NCBI GenBank assembly: GCA_031216915.1 | Contig: CM062288.1 | Location: 177,423,919-177,487,918, forward strand | Length of the DNA stretch: 64,000 nt | Direction: 5' to 3' | Origin: Pictodentalium vernedei | Taxonomy: Eukaryota > Mollusca > Scaphopoda > Dentaliida > Dentaliidae | Shown here: positions 9,708 to 20,589 of the stretch, piece after piece | Numbering within the stretch: the stretch's first letter is position 1 | How the letters are laid out: every line of letters begins with the position of its first letter | Notes under the pieces: generated by a model | Databases searched by the model: none | Told to the model about the DNA's origin: nothing | Seen by the model: the letters and a program-made list of their open reading frames with translations, nothing else | Made by a program: the position numbers and the translations under genes

Positions 9708-10533
9708 AGAAGCAATAGTTGGGTGGCTGTGGGCCTGGTGTCTGGGACGGGGGCTCCAGTCGCAAATATTTTTGTGGGTGAGGTGATGAGTTTCGTAAAC
9801 CCGGTGTTAAGGCCCGGAAGAAATTTTCTTATTTTTAGTATTATTATTGCTCTGACTGCCGACTAGAGTTGGTTGTGAGTGCGAATGTGAGATACACTGC
9901 CCTGTCTGTCGCGTGTGCGTGGACGGGGAGCCTGTGTGTCGAGTTTTGTAAGTGTGGGATACACTAACCCCGTCTGTCGCAAAGGCGCGGTCGGGAAATC
10001 TGTGTGTTGAATGTGTGAGTGTGTGAGGCACAATTTTAATCCCCTGGTTGAGCTTTGCGAGGGTGAGGCTCAACATAATGCAGAGGTCGTTTGCCCCTTC
10101 ACAAGACATAGGGGAACGGGAGGCGAAGTTACACTCCGTTGGAATTAACCCGTCTGACGCAAAGGCGCGGACGGTGTTACTCGTCGGAGTGAGTGCCAAG
10201 TGAACTGTTTTCAAAATGGGCGAACGTGTATAAAAACGTGTATGTTTAGGTGTAAATATATAGTATTACAGAGAGGGAGAGTGCTGCAAATCTAAGAATA
10301 AGGCTACTCTCCATATGTAAACCCGCAAGACGGGAGCATGTGGTAGCGTGTGTGTCGTGGGAATCGGTATGGCCGACGCATGAGCCCGGTCTTGAACCCC
10401 ACGACCACTAGGGCACAGTTTTGTAGTCTTAAACATGATGGGTAGATTGTAAAAAGGTGTGAGAGGCGAACGTGCGTGGCTTTGCCCCTCGTGTTTTAAG
10501 AGATACACAGGGTGTTTCTCTCGGGAAGGGAGT
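9708..10533 (+). other. Repeat-rich 3' internal region of the LTR element
   Basis: No coding frame is convincing. Related GC-rich motifs 'ccgtctgtcgcaaaggcgcg' recur near 9900-9930, 9971-9996 and 10149-10174, each able to form a short stem between a CCGTC-like and a GACGG-like half. A polypurine tract closes the region. It may be an RNA-structural region (packaging or stability), which is inference. Confidence 0.5.
10523..10533 (+). promoter_or_regulatory. Polypurine tract
   Basis: GGGAAGGGAGT abuts the 3' LTR, the expected position of the plus-strand primer in LTR element replication. Confidence 0.65.
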
Positions 10534-12131
10534 TGTCAGGGCAAAGCCAGCCTAAATATAGGGGCAAGGGGCCTCATATTTAAAGATATTGTAAGTTCAA
10601 AATATATTCCGCATCAAGGCGAAAAACCTACATGAATTTCACTTCTCTGTAAAGCTGGACATAGAAAAAACACACGTGGTGTATATCCAGCTTTAGCGCA
10701 GGGACCCAGGGGAGAAACGGTATGTTAGATAAGGTCTACTCTCGTTTAGTTTCTACAGTAGTCGGAGTCTTACGAGACGTAATCGGTTTTCGTCACGGCT
10801 AATTGAGAAACGAGGTTCTAAAAGATAGAAATGTCGTGTCATCATAAGTTATAACAATCATGGCAAGAACGAATCGGTTTTCTAGACAAGTGAAGTCACG
10901 CATGAGATAACTTGTATTGATTCTGCCTCGATACACGTCATCTCCTACCGTTTTGACAGGTGGACAGATGAGCGTCGGTCCACCTGACAGTTTAGGGTAA
11001 AAAGTATATATATACCTGGAAGAGCAGAGCATTAGACACACACTTGGGGTCACACACGCGTTGGTGAAGTCCAGGACAGGCGGACTCTGTTTCCTGGCAT
11101 AAGGGTACCTTCGATCACAGGACCCTGACACGGCTGGAATCGCCAGAGAGGGCATTCCATCATTGATTTAGCTTAACGTTGATAGGCGGCTACGGGGCCG
11201 AATTCGTGAGAAGGAACACCCCAGGTGGAACGTTAAAGTTTAGATTGTCGAGTAGCAGGTATCGGCCTGCAATAGTCAGAAGTGTAGGTTAATTGTATTG
11301 TGCGTATTAACCCTTTGAAGCGTCAGATTGATTGCGTTCTGAGTAGCTTGTTTTGCTGTCGAAGCATCGTAATACCGACTGGAGATCGGTGTGAGTGACA
11401 ATTTCGCCCTAGCACAAAAAGGGCATTTGTGAATCGTGAATTCAACCAGGAACGGTGAATATTTCAATAGGACTTTCACGGAGGACTTTCAAAAGGCACA
11501 TAAGGTATGAGTAGACAATATCTGACCCAAATCAGAAGTACGGTGTCTTTATAGATGACGAACATTGCTGGTCGGAACCCTCCGACAGCCAGAGGTACAG
11601 TTACGCGCAGACGTTGACATTTGAGCCTAAGCGGGTGAAGCTCTTATGGCGAGCTCACAGTAATAACATTTCAGATTTGTGAAGCTCTTATGGCGAGCTC
11701 ACGGTAGTAACATTTCCAGTGTGTAGACTATAGTGCCAGTACAGGGCTATAGAATGACTATATGATTGTTTAGAATTATTTAACCGTAGCGACCCATTTT
11801 CTGTGAAAAGAATCGAATTGTTGATTGTTGAAATATTGTAACGGATTTATTTTTATGTGTAAATAAAAGAATCGTTGTTACTTTAAATCATTCTTTCCAT
11901 TATACAGCCTGAAGTGATTAGGAATCACACCTAACGGAAATCGAACCTATTTCAGGACAATTTGGCAGAGAAGGAATCACGGCGTCGGTCTAACTCAGCT
12001 CTCTGCGCCGAGTTCGCGACACTTGGATTCCGACCCTCCACGTTGGTCTAATTTTCCCGCAACTTCATCAGCGGGACTAAATAACCCCACGTCAGGCCCC
12101 AGGCCTTACGGGGCCTCAGGAGTCCCTGACA
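10534..12131 (+). repeat. 3' LTR
   Basis: It matches 5415-7012 at a constant offset of 5119 bases with about two visible differences. It is followed directly by CTGAT (12132-12136), the other half of the target duplication. Confidence 0.92.
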
Positions 12132-12136
12132 CTGAT

Positions 12137-13201
12137 AAATAAATACATGTAGCTGGATCCTCATTTAAGATCAGCCCATCAGTATTCCATCTTTGAACAG
12201 ATAAGTGCTCAGAGACATAAACAAGATAGGAGACCAGAAAATGTTCAGATGTCAGCAGTAAGTTTATCTCTGGTGCAGTCTTCCATGAATCTAAAGTAAC
12301 AACTTCAATAGATTGTATCATACCCTAAATGGCATCATATTTACATGGATCATTTATTTAAAATGGATCTAACAGTAATGTTGATAGGGTGGATATGCAC
12401 AACAGAATGAACTACATTCCTTTATCAATTTTCCCCCTAGAAAGCAAGGGAGCTGATGATTTGACTGGTGTGTTCAGGCAATCATTCAGAAAGTCAACAA
12501 ACAAATCAAAAAAGCTTCACAAGATGAAAAGATATAAAGCCATTGTCTTCATCACATTAAACTGCATGAGGTGATGGACTGTTAGATCATTTACTTGAAT
12601 TGAATAACTTCATATGCCATTAATGTTTTAAGTTAACAGATTAAAATCTAAAGAGATGATGATTAATCACATGCTTAATCAATATTTTTAATTAATTCCT
12701 CGACCCTCATATGAAATTCACATAATGAAAAATAATATCACTTGGTAATTAACCAAGACTTGCCAAAATTTAAAATTTGTGTAACCCAAAAGTTAAGTCC
12801 TGTAAAAATATTGTGTAACCCATTTCATCCCACATAAAATGTTTTTTTTTCAATAACAAAATTTATTAACTATTGTTAAGTGTATTCAAATAGTGATACC
12901 TTATTGTTTGTAAACTTGTTAACCAAATTGATCAGGACCAACTAATAATTCTGAAGTTTATGAATCACTGTGTAGACATTCCATGGCTTGATTCATTCTT
13001 ACTTTTTGAATCTCTTGTGACTAAATTATTACTGAAACAGTCCAACCTCTCATGTAATGTTTCCACTGTAAATTTATATGGTTGGGCAGAATATGGCCAT
13101 TTTGAAATGTGGAATGATATAAACTTTGCTGGTTTATTTGAAGAATTTGTGGATGATACTCCTCACACATGCAAATTTGTTATTTTTCATTCACACTTCG
13201 T
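12137..13201. other. AT-rich interval without recognised genes
   Basis: Short frames on both strands only. No splice-bounded exon, RNA gene or clear repeat was recognised. Confidence 0.5.
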
Positions 13202-13263
13202 CCCCTGAGTTCCAATGTGTTCTATGTGCCTACTGGCACATAGAACACATTGGAACTCAGGGG
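13202..13263. repeat. Perfect 29-bp palindrome with 4-base loop
   Basis: Arms 13202-13230 and 13235-13263 are exactly complementary around TACT; the arm includes 'gttccaatgtgttctatg'. It could extrude as a hairpin. No terminal duplication was identified, so whether it is mobile is unknown. Confidence 0.85.
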
Positions 13264-13427
13264 ATGACGTGTAACATACTTACAGTGCACTGTATCAGGT
13301 GGATGGATTACAATTGCATCAGGGTGGAGTAGTCTTTCCACCTGACAAATATGATAAATTTCTGAGAAGACATGAAAGCCTAAGAAACACTATCAAACTT
13401 TCATCTCATGGATCACTGGATATAATC

Positions 13428-13700
13428 GGTTTGTTTATTTGTATATTGGGGTTTAATGACACTTTCAATAGCCAGGGTCATATCATGTTGGATAGTTATA
13501 TGAGTGGAAGAAATCTGAGTACCTGAAGAGAACCACTGAGCAATGGAGAGTGACTATCAAACTCTTCAAGTTACTAACCCTGAACAAGCAGGGTTAGCAT
13601 CAGCTAAAGGCCACCATGCTCCCACTTGGGCAGTGGGTATAAAGTGTCTTGTCCAATGACAGGATCGATGACCAATGAGACATTGCACTCCTAAGTACAA
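13428..13700 (-). mobile_element. Decayed SINE-B tail joined to SINE-A body
   Basis: A degenerate 'ttggggtttaatgacactttc' tail is followed by SINE-A-like 'agagaaccactgagcaatgg', 'agcagggttagc' and 'aagtgtcttgtccaatgaca'. The head is missing. It is heavily diverged, so likely old. Confidence 0.5.
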
Positions 13701-13734
13701 TCAGTAAATGTAAGTATCCATTGTTCATTGATTA

Positions 13735-13965
13735 TATTTATCTTTTTATTACTGTTTAGGGTCACTTTCAGGCTATAAGGCAATATCATGACCACAACAA
13801 AAGTATGAAATTAAGTTTATCCAAGCGATTAAGCCTATATTGTCCATTTAAAGAGGACTTCTACCCCAGGCATTGATTGCTTGCTTTATTTTGCCAGTAC
13901 AACAGACCTTGTTACTGCAGTGAACAAGCACTGCCCCACTTCCCAGAATTCCCACAGGAAATTGT
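13735..13965 (-). mobile_element. SINE-B copy, diverged
   Basis: 'tttagggtcactttcagg', 'ggacttctaccccaggcatt', 'acagaccttgttactgcagt' and 'cacttcccagaattcccaca' align in order with the other SINE-B copies on the minus strand. Confidence 0.6.
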
Positions 13966-13984
13966 TTGTTTGTTTAATGGAGCA

Positions 13985-14320
13985 TAATTACACTTACACA
14001 GCTGGGGTCCCATCATGTCAAGACAGTTTTACGGGTGGAGGAAATCAGAGAACAGGGAAAGAACCATCACGCAGCAGCAAAAAATGTCAGACTCTCCAAC
14101 TTTTGAACTATGCACAAATGGTCAGCAGCTGTTGAAAGAAAGTGTACAATCAAATCGCCATGCAAATTTCCTTAGTACAAAGTGCCACTGCGTCCCCTTG
14201 TGGGCAATCAGGATTAAGTGTCTTGTCCAATGACACAACCACAGTTATTGCTGGTCAGGATCGATGCATTGACCATTTGGTTTAAAGCTCGAATCATTTA
14301 GCCACAGCACCCCCACAGGG
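13985..14320 (-). mobile_element. SINE-A copy, diverged
   Basis: 'acagttttacgggtggagga', 'gaaagaaccatcacgcagca', 'ccttgtgggcaatcaggatt' and 'aagtgtcttgtccaatgaca' follow the SINE-A order. The tRNA-like head is decayed. Confidence 0.55.
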
Positions 14321-14523
14321 ATTGTTTGAATTATAATTCAGTTTGTCTTTCAAAACAAAGCTCTATGGGTCTGCAGTGGAATAAGCTTGACAGACAGGAT
14401 CTCACTTGGAAGCATACACTCAAGTGGAAAAAGGTAAATAAGAAAATGCATATTTAAGCCATAGCATTGGTTGTATAACAGAATTCTCTTCATTGACTCT
14501 CTTTTTTGCATGTTGAACTCTGA

Positions 14524-14590
14524 ATTTAACCAATCATATCTTCTTTGACAGAGCTCAAAGAACTCTGGTGAACAAGGTATAATTGGTTAA
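14524..14590. repeat. Hairpin repeat with 'gacagagctc' core, family H
   Basis: 'ttaaccaatcatatcttc' and 'ggtataattggttaa' form imperfect arms around 'gacagagctcaaagaactct'. The same architecture recurs at 18746-18800 and 53660-53760. Its core matches the central hairpin of the pogo-like MITEs. Confidence 0.6.
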
Positions 14591-14644
14591 ATTTCCCGCT
14601 GAAAAATCGGAAAACACTGCTGATGAAAAATTTGACATTTTGAT

Positions 14645-14875
14645 ATTTACTTATTTATTGGTGTTTAAGGTCACTTTCAGCATCTTTGGCTATCTCGTGA
14701 CCGCAACAAAGGGATGAAGTCAGATTTGGCCAATTTTTGATCCCTAAGCTACCCACTTTAAAGGACTTCCACCTTAGGCATTGATTCTGAGTTCTATTTT
14801 ACAAGTAAAGATAACATGTTCACTGCAGTAAATAAGCAGTAATGCACTTCCCAGGGTTACCACAGAGGTGCCATT
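14645..14875 (-). mobile_element. SINE-B copy
   Basis: Starts with the tail 'tatttattggtgtttaagg' and runs through 'cactttcagcatctttggc' to 'cacttcccagggttaccaca'. It is one of the better preserved copies. Confidence 0.65.
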
Positions 14876-15063
14876 TTGAAAGCAGAGTACAAAGGATAAA
14901 TGCATATACAGTGGAGCCCATTTAACTGAATATCTCTAAATTGAATAATCCTGATAACTGAATATAACTTCCAAACACAAAACCATTTCCAATACTTTCT
15001 GTGCAATTCTGACCTGTTAATCTGTTAATCACATATAGGTTTTTAAGTAAAAACACTTGTTAA

Positions 15064-15304
15064 CTGGTAAAGTGCTAAGTTATTTTTGGTCCTGGAAATT
15101 TCTTTGTGTATCTTTGCCTTGTTACAATTTATGGGAGAGTGCCTATAGGCACTCTCCCATAAATTGTGACAAGGCAAATCCTAACAGATAAAATAATATC
15201 ACTTCAAAGATAATATGAAGCACATCCACAGAATATGAAGCCTTCAAATTGCAATACTGGACTTCAGAATAAAGCCCAAATATGGGCTTCCAGCACTCAA
15301 CCAG
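15064..15304. mobile_element. TTAA MITE, family T1
   Basis: CTGGTAAAGTGCT at one end and AGCACTCAACCAG at the other form the terminal inverted repeats. TTAA flanks both sides (15060-15063 and 15305-15308). A strong internal palindrome (about 15118-15175, 'gggagagtgcc tata ggcactctccc') occupies the centre. A TTAA duplication is the hallmark of piggyBac-type transposases. It is 241 bp with no coding capacity. The host sequence here is the pogo-like MITE, whose relative near 51135 has an unoccupied TTAA. Confidence 0.82.
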
Positions 15305-15380
15305 TTAACTGAATGAAAAAAAAAGTTGTGGTATGTCCAAAAATAAGTCAAATAACCCTGACAATAATCACATTTCCCTT

Positions 15381-15493
15381 CTTTATAGACTAACTAGTGG
15401 AATAACCCGTCCCAGTACAGGGTAGCACTGCGCATTCGATGGACAAATTTCTAGCTGGACTGAATAGATACAGAAACACAGTCCCCATTTATA
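15381..15493. repeat. Unidentified insertion inside the pogo-like MITE
   Basis: The segment 'actagtggaataacccgtcc ...' does not belong to the MITE as seen in the 46642-47073 copy. It interrupts the block that should join 'acatttcccttc' to 'cctcagtacatcca'. Origin unknown. Confidence 0.4.
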
Positions 15494-15527
15494 TAACAGG
15501 TTTGGTCTCAGTACATCCAGTACAGGT

Positions 15528-15880
15528 GGGAGTGGAGTGGCTGAGTGGCAGACTGCTGGACTTCTATGCTAGAAGTCCGAGTTTGATCCCCGTCTGGGAC
15601 GACCCGCATTGTGTCCTTGGGCAAGGCACTTTATCCTGGTTGCCTACATGGGGGCACGATGATGCTGTGTACTAAGGCATACTGCACGTCGATGGTGCAT
15701 ATGTCTTCAACCACAGTAACTCTGCTTGAGCGGAGCTTGAACAGAGTTAGAATGTTGAGGAGCTGACAGTTGCTCGTCAATGCTCTGGCTTTCTCCGCCC
15801 GTAAAACTGTCACAGTCACGATTAGCCATTGTGTATAGGTATGTGACCTTAAACACCAATAAATAAATAAATAATAAATA
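15528..15880 (+). mobile_element. SINE-A, full length, tRNA-headed, 13-bp target duplication
   Basis: The head has a pol III A box (TGGCTGAGTGG) and a B-box-like GTTTGATCCC, as in tRNA-derived SINEs. It is followed by a conserved body ('gtgtccttgggcaaggcact') and a (TAAA)n-type tail ending at 15880. ATCCAGTACAGGT flanks both ends (15515-15527 and 15881-15893), which proves retroposition and sets the boundaries. It would be transcribed by RNA polymerase III and mobilised by a LINE. The tRNA likeness is only in the head; this is not a tRNA gene. Confidence 0.9.
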
Positions 15881-16266
15881 ATCCAGTACAGGTATTTTAT
15901 TTATTATATCATGTTTGACAGAGCTTCATCAGCTCTGTCAAACAAAAAATAATAGAATAAATGCTCAGTTTGTCTCTAAAATACAGGAAAGGGACCAGAT
16001 CCATGTTAGGGAGAGGACTCATATTAGCTCCAAGCTTCCTGTCAAATCCTTCCTTTACTTAGCAATTTGTTTAGTGTTAAATATATGTTATATTATGAGC
16101 TACTGTGCCTTGTACTGTTACCTTTTTAGTGTTGTTCATTTCTGTAACATATATAGCATATTTTTTTAATAAACATTGTTTAAACTAAATCGATGTTAAT
16201 TGAATACTCCTGATAATTGAATATTTTACTCTGGTGAAGTGGCTATTCATTCAACAGGGTTCCACT

Positions 16267-18745
16267 CTATAAACTGTTGGACAAATTGGACTGTTGAATG
16301 GAAGGTAGAATTATATAAAAAAAATGGTTCTTATGTGTATGGCCTGCATTCTTTTTCTTCCAATGAAGCAAAATGCAACTGAAAAGAAGCGGGCTAAATT
16401 TGAACCATAAAGTCTGAGCATTTCAGACCAATTGACATCCTTAGTTTCCTATCTAAAATTATAGAACTACTCACAAGTTGAAATTGAAAGAGCATGTTGA
16501 TTGTCAGTATTCTGAATTTGAAAAGAAATCATCACAGTGAATTTGTTTGCTAGCTGAATGAAGATATTATTTTCTCAGAGAATTTACAAGCAAATGTTAT
16601 TTTTTTCTTTCTGGTTGTTGAAAGCTACCATGTCATTAGCTGGAGATTGGATTGACAACTTCAGGCTCGAGGTTACCAATTCCACAATATTTTTGCTTTT
16701 TCAGCTTTATTAAAACCGTCCCTCAGAGCAGTTTCTGTTAACAGAAGAACAGTTCCTTGTCAGATTCAGTAAAAGCATTAATCAGCATTCATCTGAGAGA
16801 AATCCACAAATTAAAAAAAACAGCACATAATGTTATCATGCAGAGAACAAAACTGGACATCAACAAGATTCAACAGACTTGCTTCTTATTAACCCTCTGA
16901 CAAAATGACTGAATCGTTCCTGAACTGTTTCAAACATTGCAATTCCATTCTCCATGGGAGATGGGTGCAATTAACAGTTTAAATCTGTACAGAAGGTATG
17001 GTAAATGTTTTTGTGTTTGGAATAATATACAATTAACAGGTTTATTCAATTAAGAGATATAGAATTAAGTGGGATCTATTGTTGTACTTTGTCTTCACTA
17101 TCAAATGGTCCAATTTACACCTGTAATAGAAAATGGAAGATCCTGAACCAAAAAAAGAACAATAATGAGTTTGAGAACTGGTTCAAAACTGGTCACTGTC
17201 AGCAAACTGGCCCACTTGGAATACTGGCACACCAGGAAATATCCCAATCTCCTGATTAAACAGTCTGCACTGGCTTTGAATTATATTTGTACTTACATTT
17301 GGTTAACATTTCAAAGGACATTTCATCTCAATACTGAGCTGAATACAAGAATTTTACTTGGGTTACATGTGTATTATGCTGGTAATTAAAAATGAGAGGA
17401 AACACAATTAATATAACATGCCCTAAAAATAAATGCATTGAAGTCCAAAGACAGAAGTTGGGGTTTTTTCAGTTACTTTCTCCTTGGAATTTTTAGTTTA
17501 TGAACATAGTCAGATTATGATGTTCTCAGTAAATCAGTGACAGAACGAAACCATGGGGAGATGGGAGTTGGTGGCAATCATATCCTCCTCCCTCACTTTA
17601 CCTTAAACTACTCAAAATCTACTACTACTAAATCTCAAGAACTGTTTAATGCATCATTGCTCAAATATTCCTTGGGATATTTTGTTTAAGTTTTGACACC
17701 ACTTTTTGGATATTTAAACTTCAGAAAAGTGATCCAGATGACATGCAAAATTACTGACAAAGTTTCAAGTGGGAGACCTTCACCTGTTGTCAACCTCTTC
17801 ATTTAGCCGACAATGCCACCGAGATAAATGCCACCGATTATCAAATTTTGTATCTCAGTTATAAAATTGTCATTTCTTATTCATTAGCCTGTAATTTTAA
17901 AACATTTGTTCAGATAGCTGTAAAATAAATCCCAAAAAGGTTGAAAGTTTAGTACTTCACATGAGAGATTTGTGTGGACATCATCAACATTTTCATTTTT
18001 CACAGCCATCAAATATATTCTTTAAAAAGCAATCAGCAATTGGAAGACGTCGGGAACCCACCCAAGATGGTGGTGATATAGACACTTTTCTATATGTGAC
18101 TAATGAGTGTTCCAGCAATCCAGTAGTCTATGTGCCCATCCTAAAGAAATTACACTAAAATTACTCAAACAGACTCTTAATTAGAAATATCAAGCATAGT
18201 ACAAACATACATTTGATTGAAGGAAAACACTCTCCCCAACCCAGAGTTGCGTGAAATAGAATATCAATTTCTATTCTTCTGAGAGATAAAACATGATCCA
18301 GTTGCCACTGAGTTGAGGTGTTCAAGACTTAATCAATAATTAATGAAGAAATAATGACCATAAAAGGAAAGAAGAGCACCTCATCTTTGATGAACCAAGA
18401 TAAAGTACAGTAATCTCTACATTGGTAAAGGCCATTACACATTGCACCCAATGCGAGTGATTTTAAGTAATGCGATAAAATTATAATTAACAATTTTCTT
18501 TTCAGTTTGTCACCATGACACATGATGCCTGTAATTTGTGCCTTGCTGTAACATGAAGACAAATACTGACTGAACAGCAAACTGAAACATAAAATCATTG
18601 AACGTGGTTTTGATGTAACAAGTTGCTGCATCAAAATTATACTGAATGATTGTTTCATTTTGGATGCTGGACTCAAACCTACGCACACTGATTTTAAAAT
18701 ATTAAACTTTCTCACCAAGAAATCTTTCCCTAAATGCAACTAGAA
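16267..18745. other. AT-rich interval with one MITE remnant
   Basis: At 16990-17085 the right end of a pogo-like MITE is recognisable ('ggtatggtaaatg', 'caattaacagg', 'aattaagtggga'). Apart from this I see only short frames and no gene. The 136-codon minus frame at 18329-18739 has no domain I recognise and no codon pattern that convinces me. Confidence 0.5.
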
Positions 18746-18800
18746 ATTTAACCAATTCAATCTTGTTTGACAGAGCTCAAGAATTGAATTGGTTAAAATC
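18746..18800. repeat. Hairpin repeat, family H
   Basis: 'tttaaccaattcaatcttg' faces 'gaattgaattggttaaa' around 'tttgacagagctc'. One half of the core is missing compared with 53660-53760. Confidence 0.65.
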
Positions 18801-19065
18801 AAAGTTGACACTGTATTACTAGTTTTAGTGCTAGGCTTTCATTTGAGATTTGATGATTTGAAAGCTATTGAGCTGTTTCTACAATAAACAAGAGGCCCCA
18901 CGGGGCCTGAGGGCGCTCACCTGATACTGGCCGAGTCATATCACCAAAATAGCAAGGGATTCTGCCTTGTGGTTATTATCAGTTTTTCAACATAAAAGTG
19001 TTTTCTCTACTTAGTAACCCAGAGTGTTCATATGTTAGATCCCCATATTGGGTACTCAATAATTT

Positions 19066-19255
19066 ATCTATTTATTTATTGGAATTTAAGGTCACTTTCT
19101 AAGGCTACATCATTACAGAGGCATAATTATAATATCAGGTTTGGTCAATCGTTTATGCCTATTACTGCCCACTTTACAGGGCTTTCAACGCAGGAATTGG
19201 TTACTGGGCCCAATTTTATCAATAAACCAGAACTTGAACAAATTTCAATTTGCCG
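19066..19255 (-). mobile_element. SINE-B copy inside the Helitron-like element
   Basis: 'tatttatttattggaattta' tail and 'aaccagaacttgaacaa' body. The same SINE sits at the matching position in the duplicate at 21284-21470, so it inserted before that block was duplicated. Confidence 0.6.
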
Positions 19256-20262
19256 CTTCTAAGAAAACTAAAAATCAAATATCAAAAGATTCTGAGAGGA
19301 GTATCAGAAAAAAAAGATTTTTTAAGAATATTTCTCATACTGAATTAAGTTATACATTGGGCTCCCATAGGGAACCCAAAAACAAAAGCTTCTGAAGCAG
19401 TGGTTTGGGAGAAGAAGATTATTCAACGTTATTCCCATTACCTACAGTGTTAAAAAATGATGACTCGGCACTTTTAGTCCTGGAAAAGTACTTATGATAA
19501 AACCAATGGCATTTTTTTCACCATTCCTTTCTCCCGGCCCTAAGGAAGCTTCACATTGTATAAAAATTCTCAGTGCCATGTAGTTCTGGAAATATGGGCA
19601 TTCAAAAAAAAAAAATTTTTTCAGCTCCTGTAGTTGCCGTGGGGGACAGGAAAACAATTTATGGCATAAATTAGGTATTTGTGACCCAATAAGCCCTCAT
19701 ATCAAATTTGGTTCAAATCGACCTCTTGGTTTGGAAAATAAAAATTTTGGTATAATTTGGGCTTCTACAGTGAGCCCAAATATGAACTAAGGGACTTGGC
19801 TTTAACAAACTTCACTCTCAGCCCCCCCCCCCCCCCCCCCCCCCCTCCCTACGAATGCTGTACATCAAATATCAAAAGATTTTGACTGGTGGATCTGAAA
19901 AAAAAATTTTTTTTAAAGAATATTGCTCATATTGAACTAAGTTATAATTTGTGCTCCCACAGGGAGACCAAATATGAGCCGAAGGACTTGACTTGAACAA
20001 CTTGAATCTCACCTCCCTAAGCATACTGTATACCAAATATCAAAAGATTCTGACCGGTGGATGCGAAGAAGATTTTAAAAGAATATACCTCGTATTGCAC
20101 TAAGTTACAATTTGGGCTCCCAAATATGAACTCAGGGACTTGGCTTGAACAAACATGAATCTCACCCCCCTAAGGATTCTGCATACCAAGTATCAAAAGA
20201 ATCTGATTTGTGGATCCGAAGAAGAAGATTTTCAAAGAATATCCCTCATATTGCACTAATTT

Positions 20263-20451
20263 AGTTTAAACAATATTTATTCAAAAATTGAAAAATGTAT
20301 GCATTTCACAACAATAGCTGAGTAACGAGAAATATGAACAGCAAAAAGTACAGTATTATACATGAAACAACTAAAGACATGGAAATGTGTTACTGTGTAA
20401 GAGGGGGATTTGACAGAAAGCTTAAAGCTTATATATAAGTCGTCTCCCGAT
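20263..20451 (-). mobile_element. 189-bp retroposed insert with 12-bp target duplication
   Basis: Flanked by TTGCACTAATTT at 20251-20262 and 20452-20463. The duplicate block at about 22449-22466 has the uninterrupted site, so the boundaries are secure. On the minus strand it ends '...aataaatattgtttaaact', a tail also seen near 16170-16190. It has no tRNA-like head and no coding frame. Probably a SINE or a truncated LINE end. Confidence 0.75.
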
Positions 20452-20589
20452 TTGCACTAATTTGAACATTTGGGTTCTACATGCCTGAAATATCATATTA
20501 CATTCACCACACAAAGACAATTTCTTTCAGCGTATTATTGTCTTTTTCATCCAAATGTGGTATAACAAAAATAAGATAAAACAACTTCA

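Larger units (their letters stand above)
5415..12131 (+). mobile_element. Young non-autonomous LTR retrotransposon (gag-protease only)
   Basis: Two long terminal repeats of 1598 bp (5415-7012 and 10534-12131) bound a 3.5-kb internal region and are flanked by the 5-bp duplication CTGAT. The LTRs begin TGTCAGGG and end CCCTGACA. By eye they differ at about two positions, so insertion was recent. The internal region has a candidate primer-binding site, one long gag-protease frame, a repeat-rich untranslated stretch and a polypurine tract. I recognise no reverse transcriptase, RNase H or integrase, so it would depend on a partner for copying and integration. The plan resembles TR-GAG elements. 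A Ty3/gypsy affiliation is inferred from the capsid, zinc knuckle and retropepsin-like motif. As a gag-only element it looks structurally whole. Confidence 0.9.
14909..16266. mobile_element. Pogo-like MITE (reverse orientation) split by later insertions
   Basis: The element starts CAGTGGAGCCCA at 14909 after TA, and its other end 'aacagggttccactc' is at about 16250-16266. Pieces of the 430-bp MITE are found in order between these ends, including the central hairpin at about 15903-15950. They are interrupted by a TTAA MITE (15064-15304), an unidentified piece (about 15381-15493) and SINE-A (15528-15880). Between 16045 and 16195 the sequence also resembles the 3' tail of the 20263-20451 insert. 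Confidence 0.65.

Noticed and set aside
8121-9715. Several minus-strand open frames of 67-179 codons opposite gag
   Set aside because: They lie antisense to the well-supported gag frame and have no recognisable domain; high G+C and codon bias of gag produce such shadows.
15530-15600. tRNA gene with good A box
   Set aside because: It is followed by a SINE body and tail and flanked by a 13-bp target duplication, so it is a SINE head.
18329-18739. 136-codon minus frame
   Set aside because: No domain, no splice context and composition of AT-rich background; length is possible by chance.
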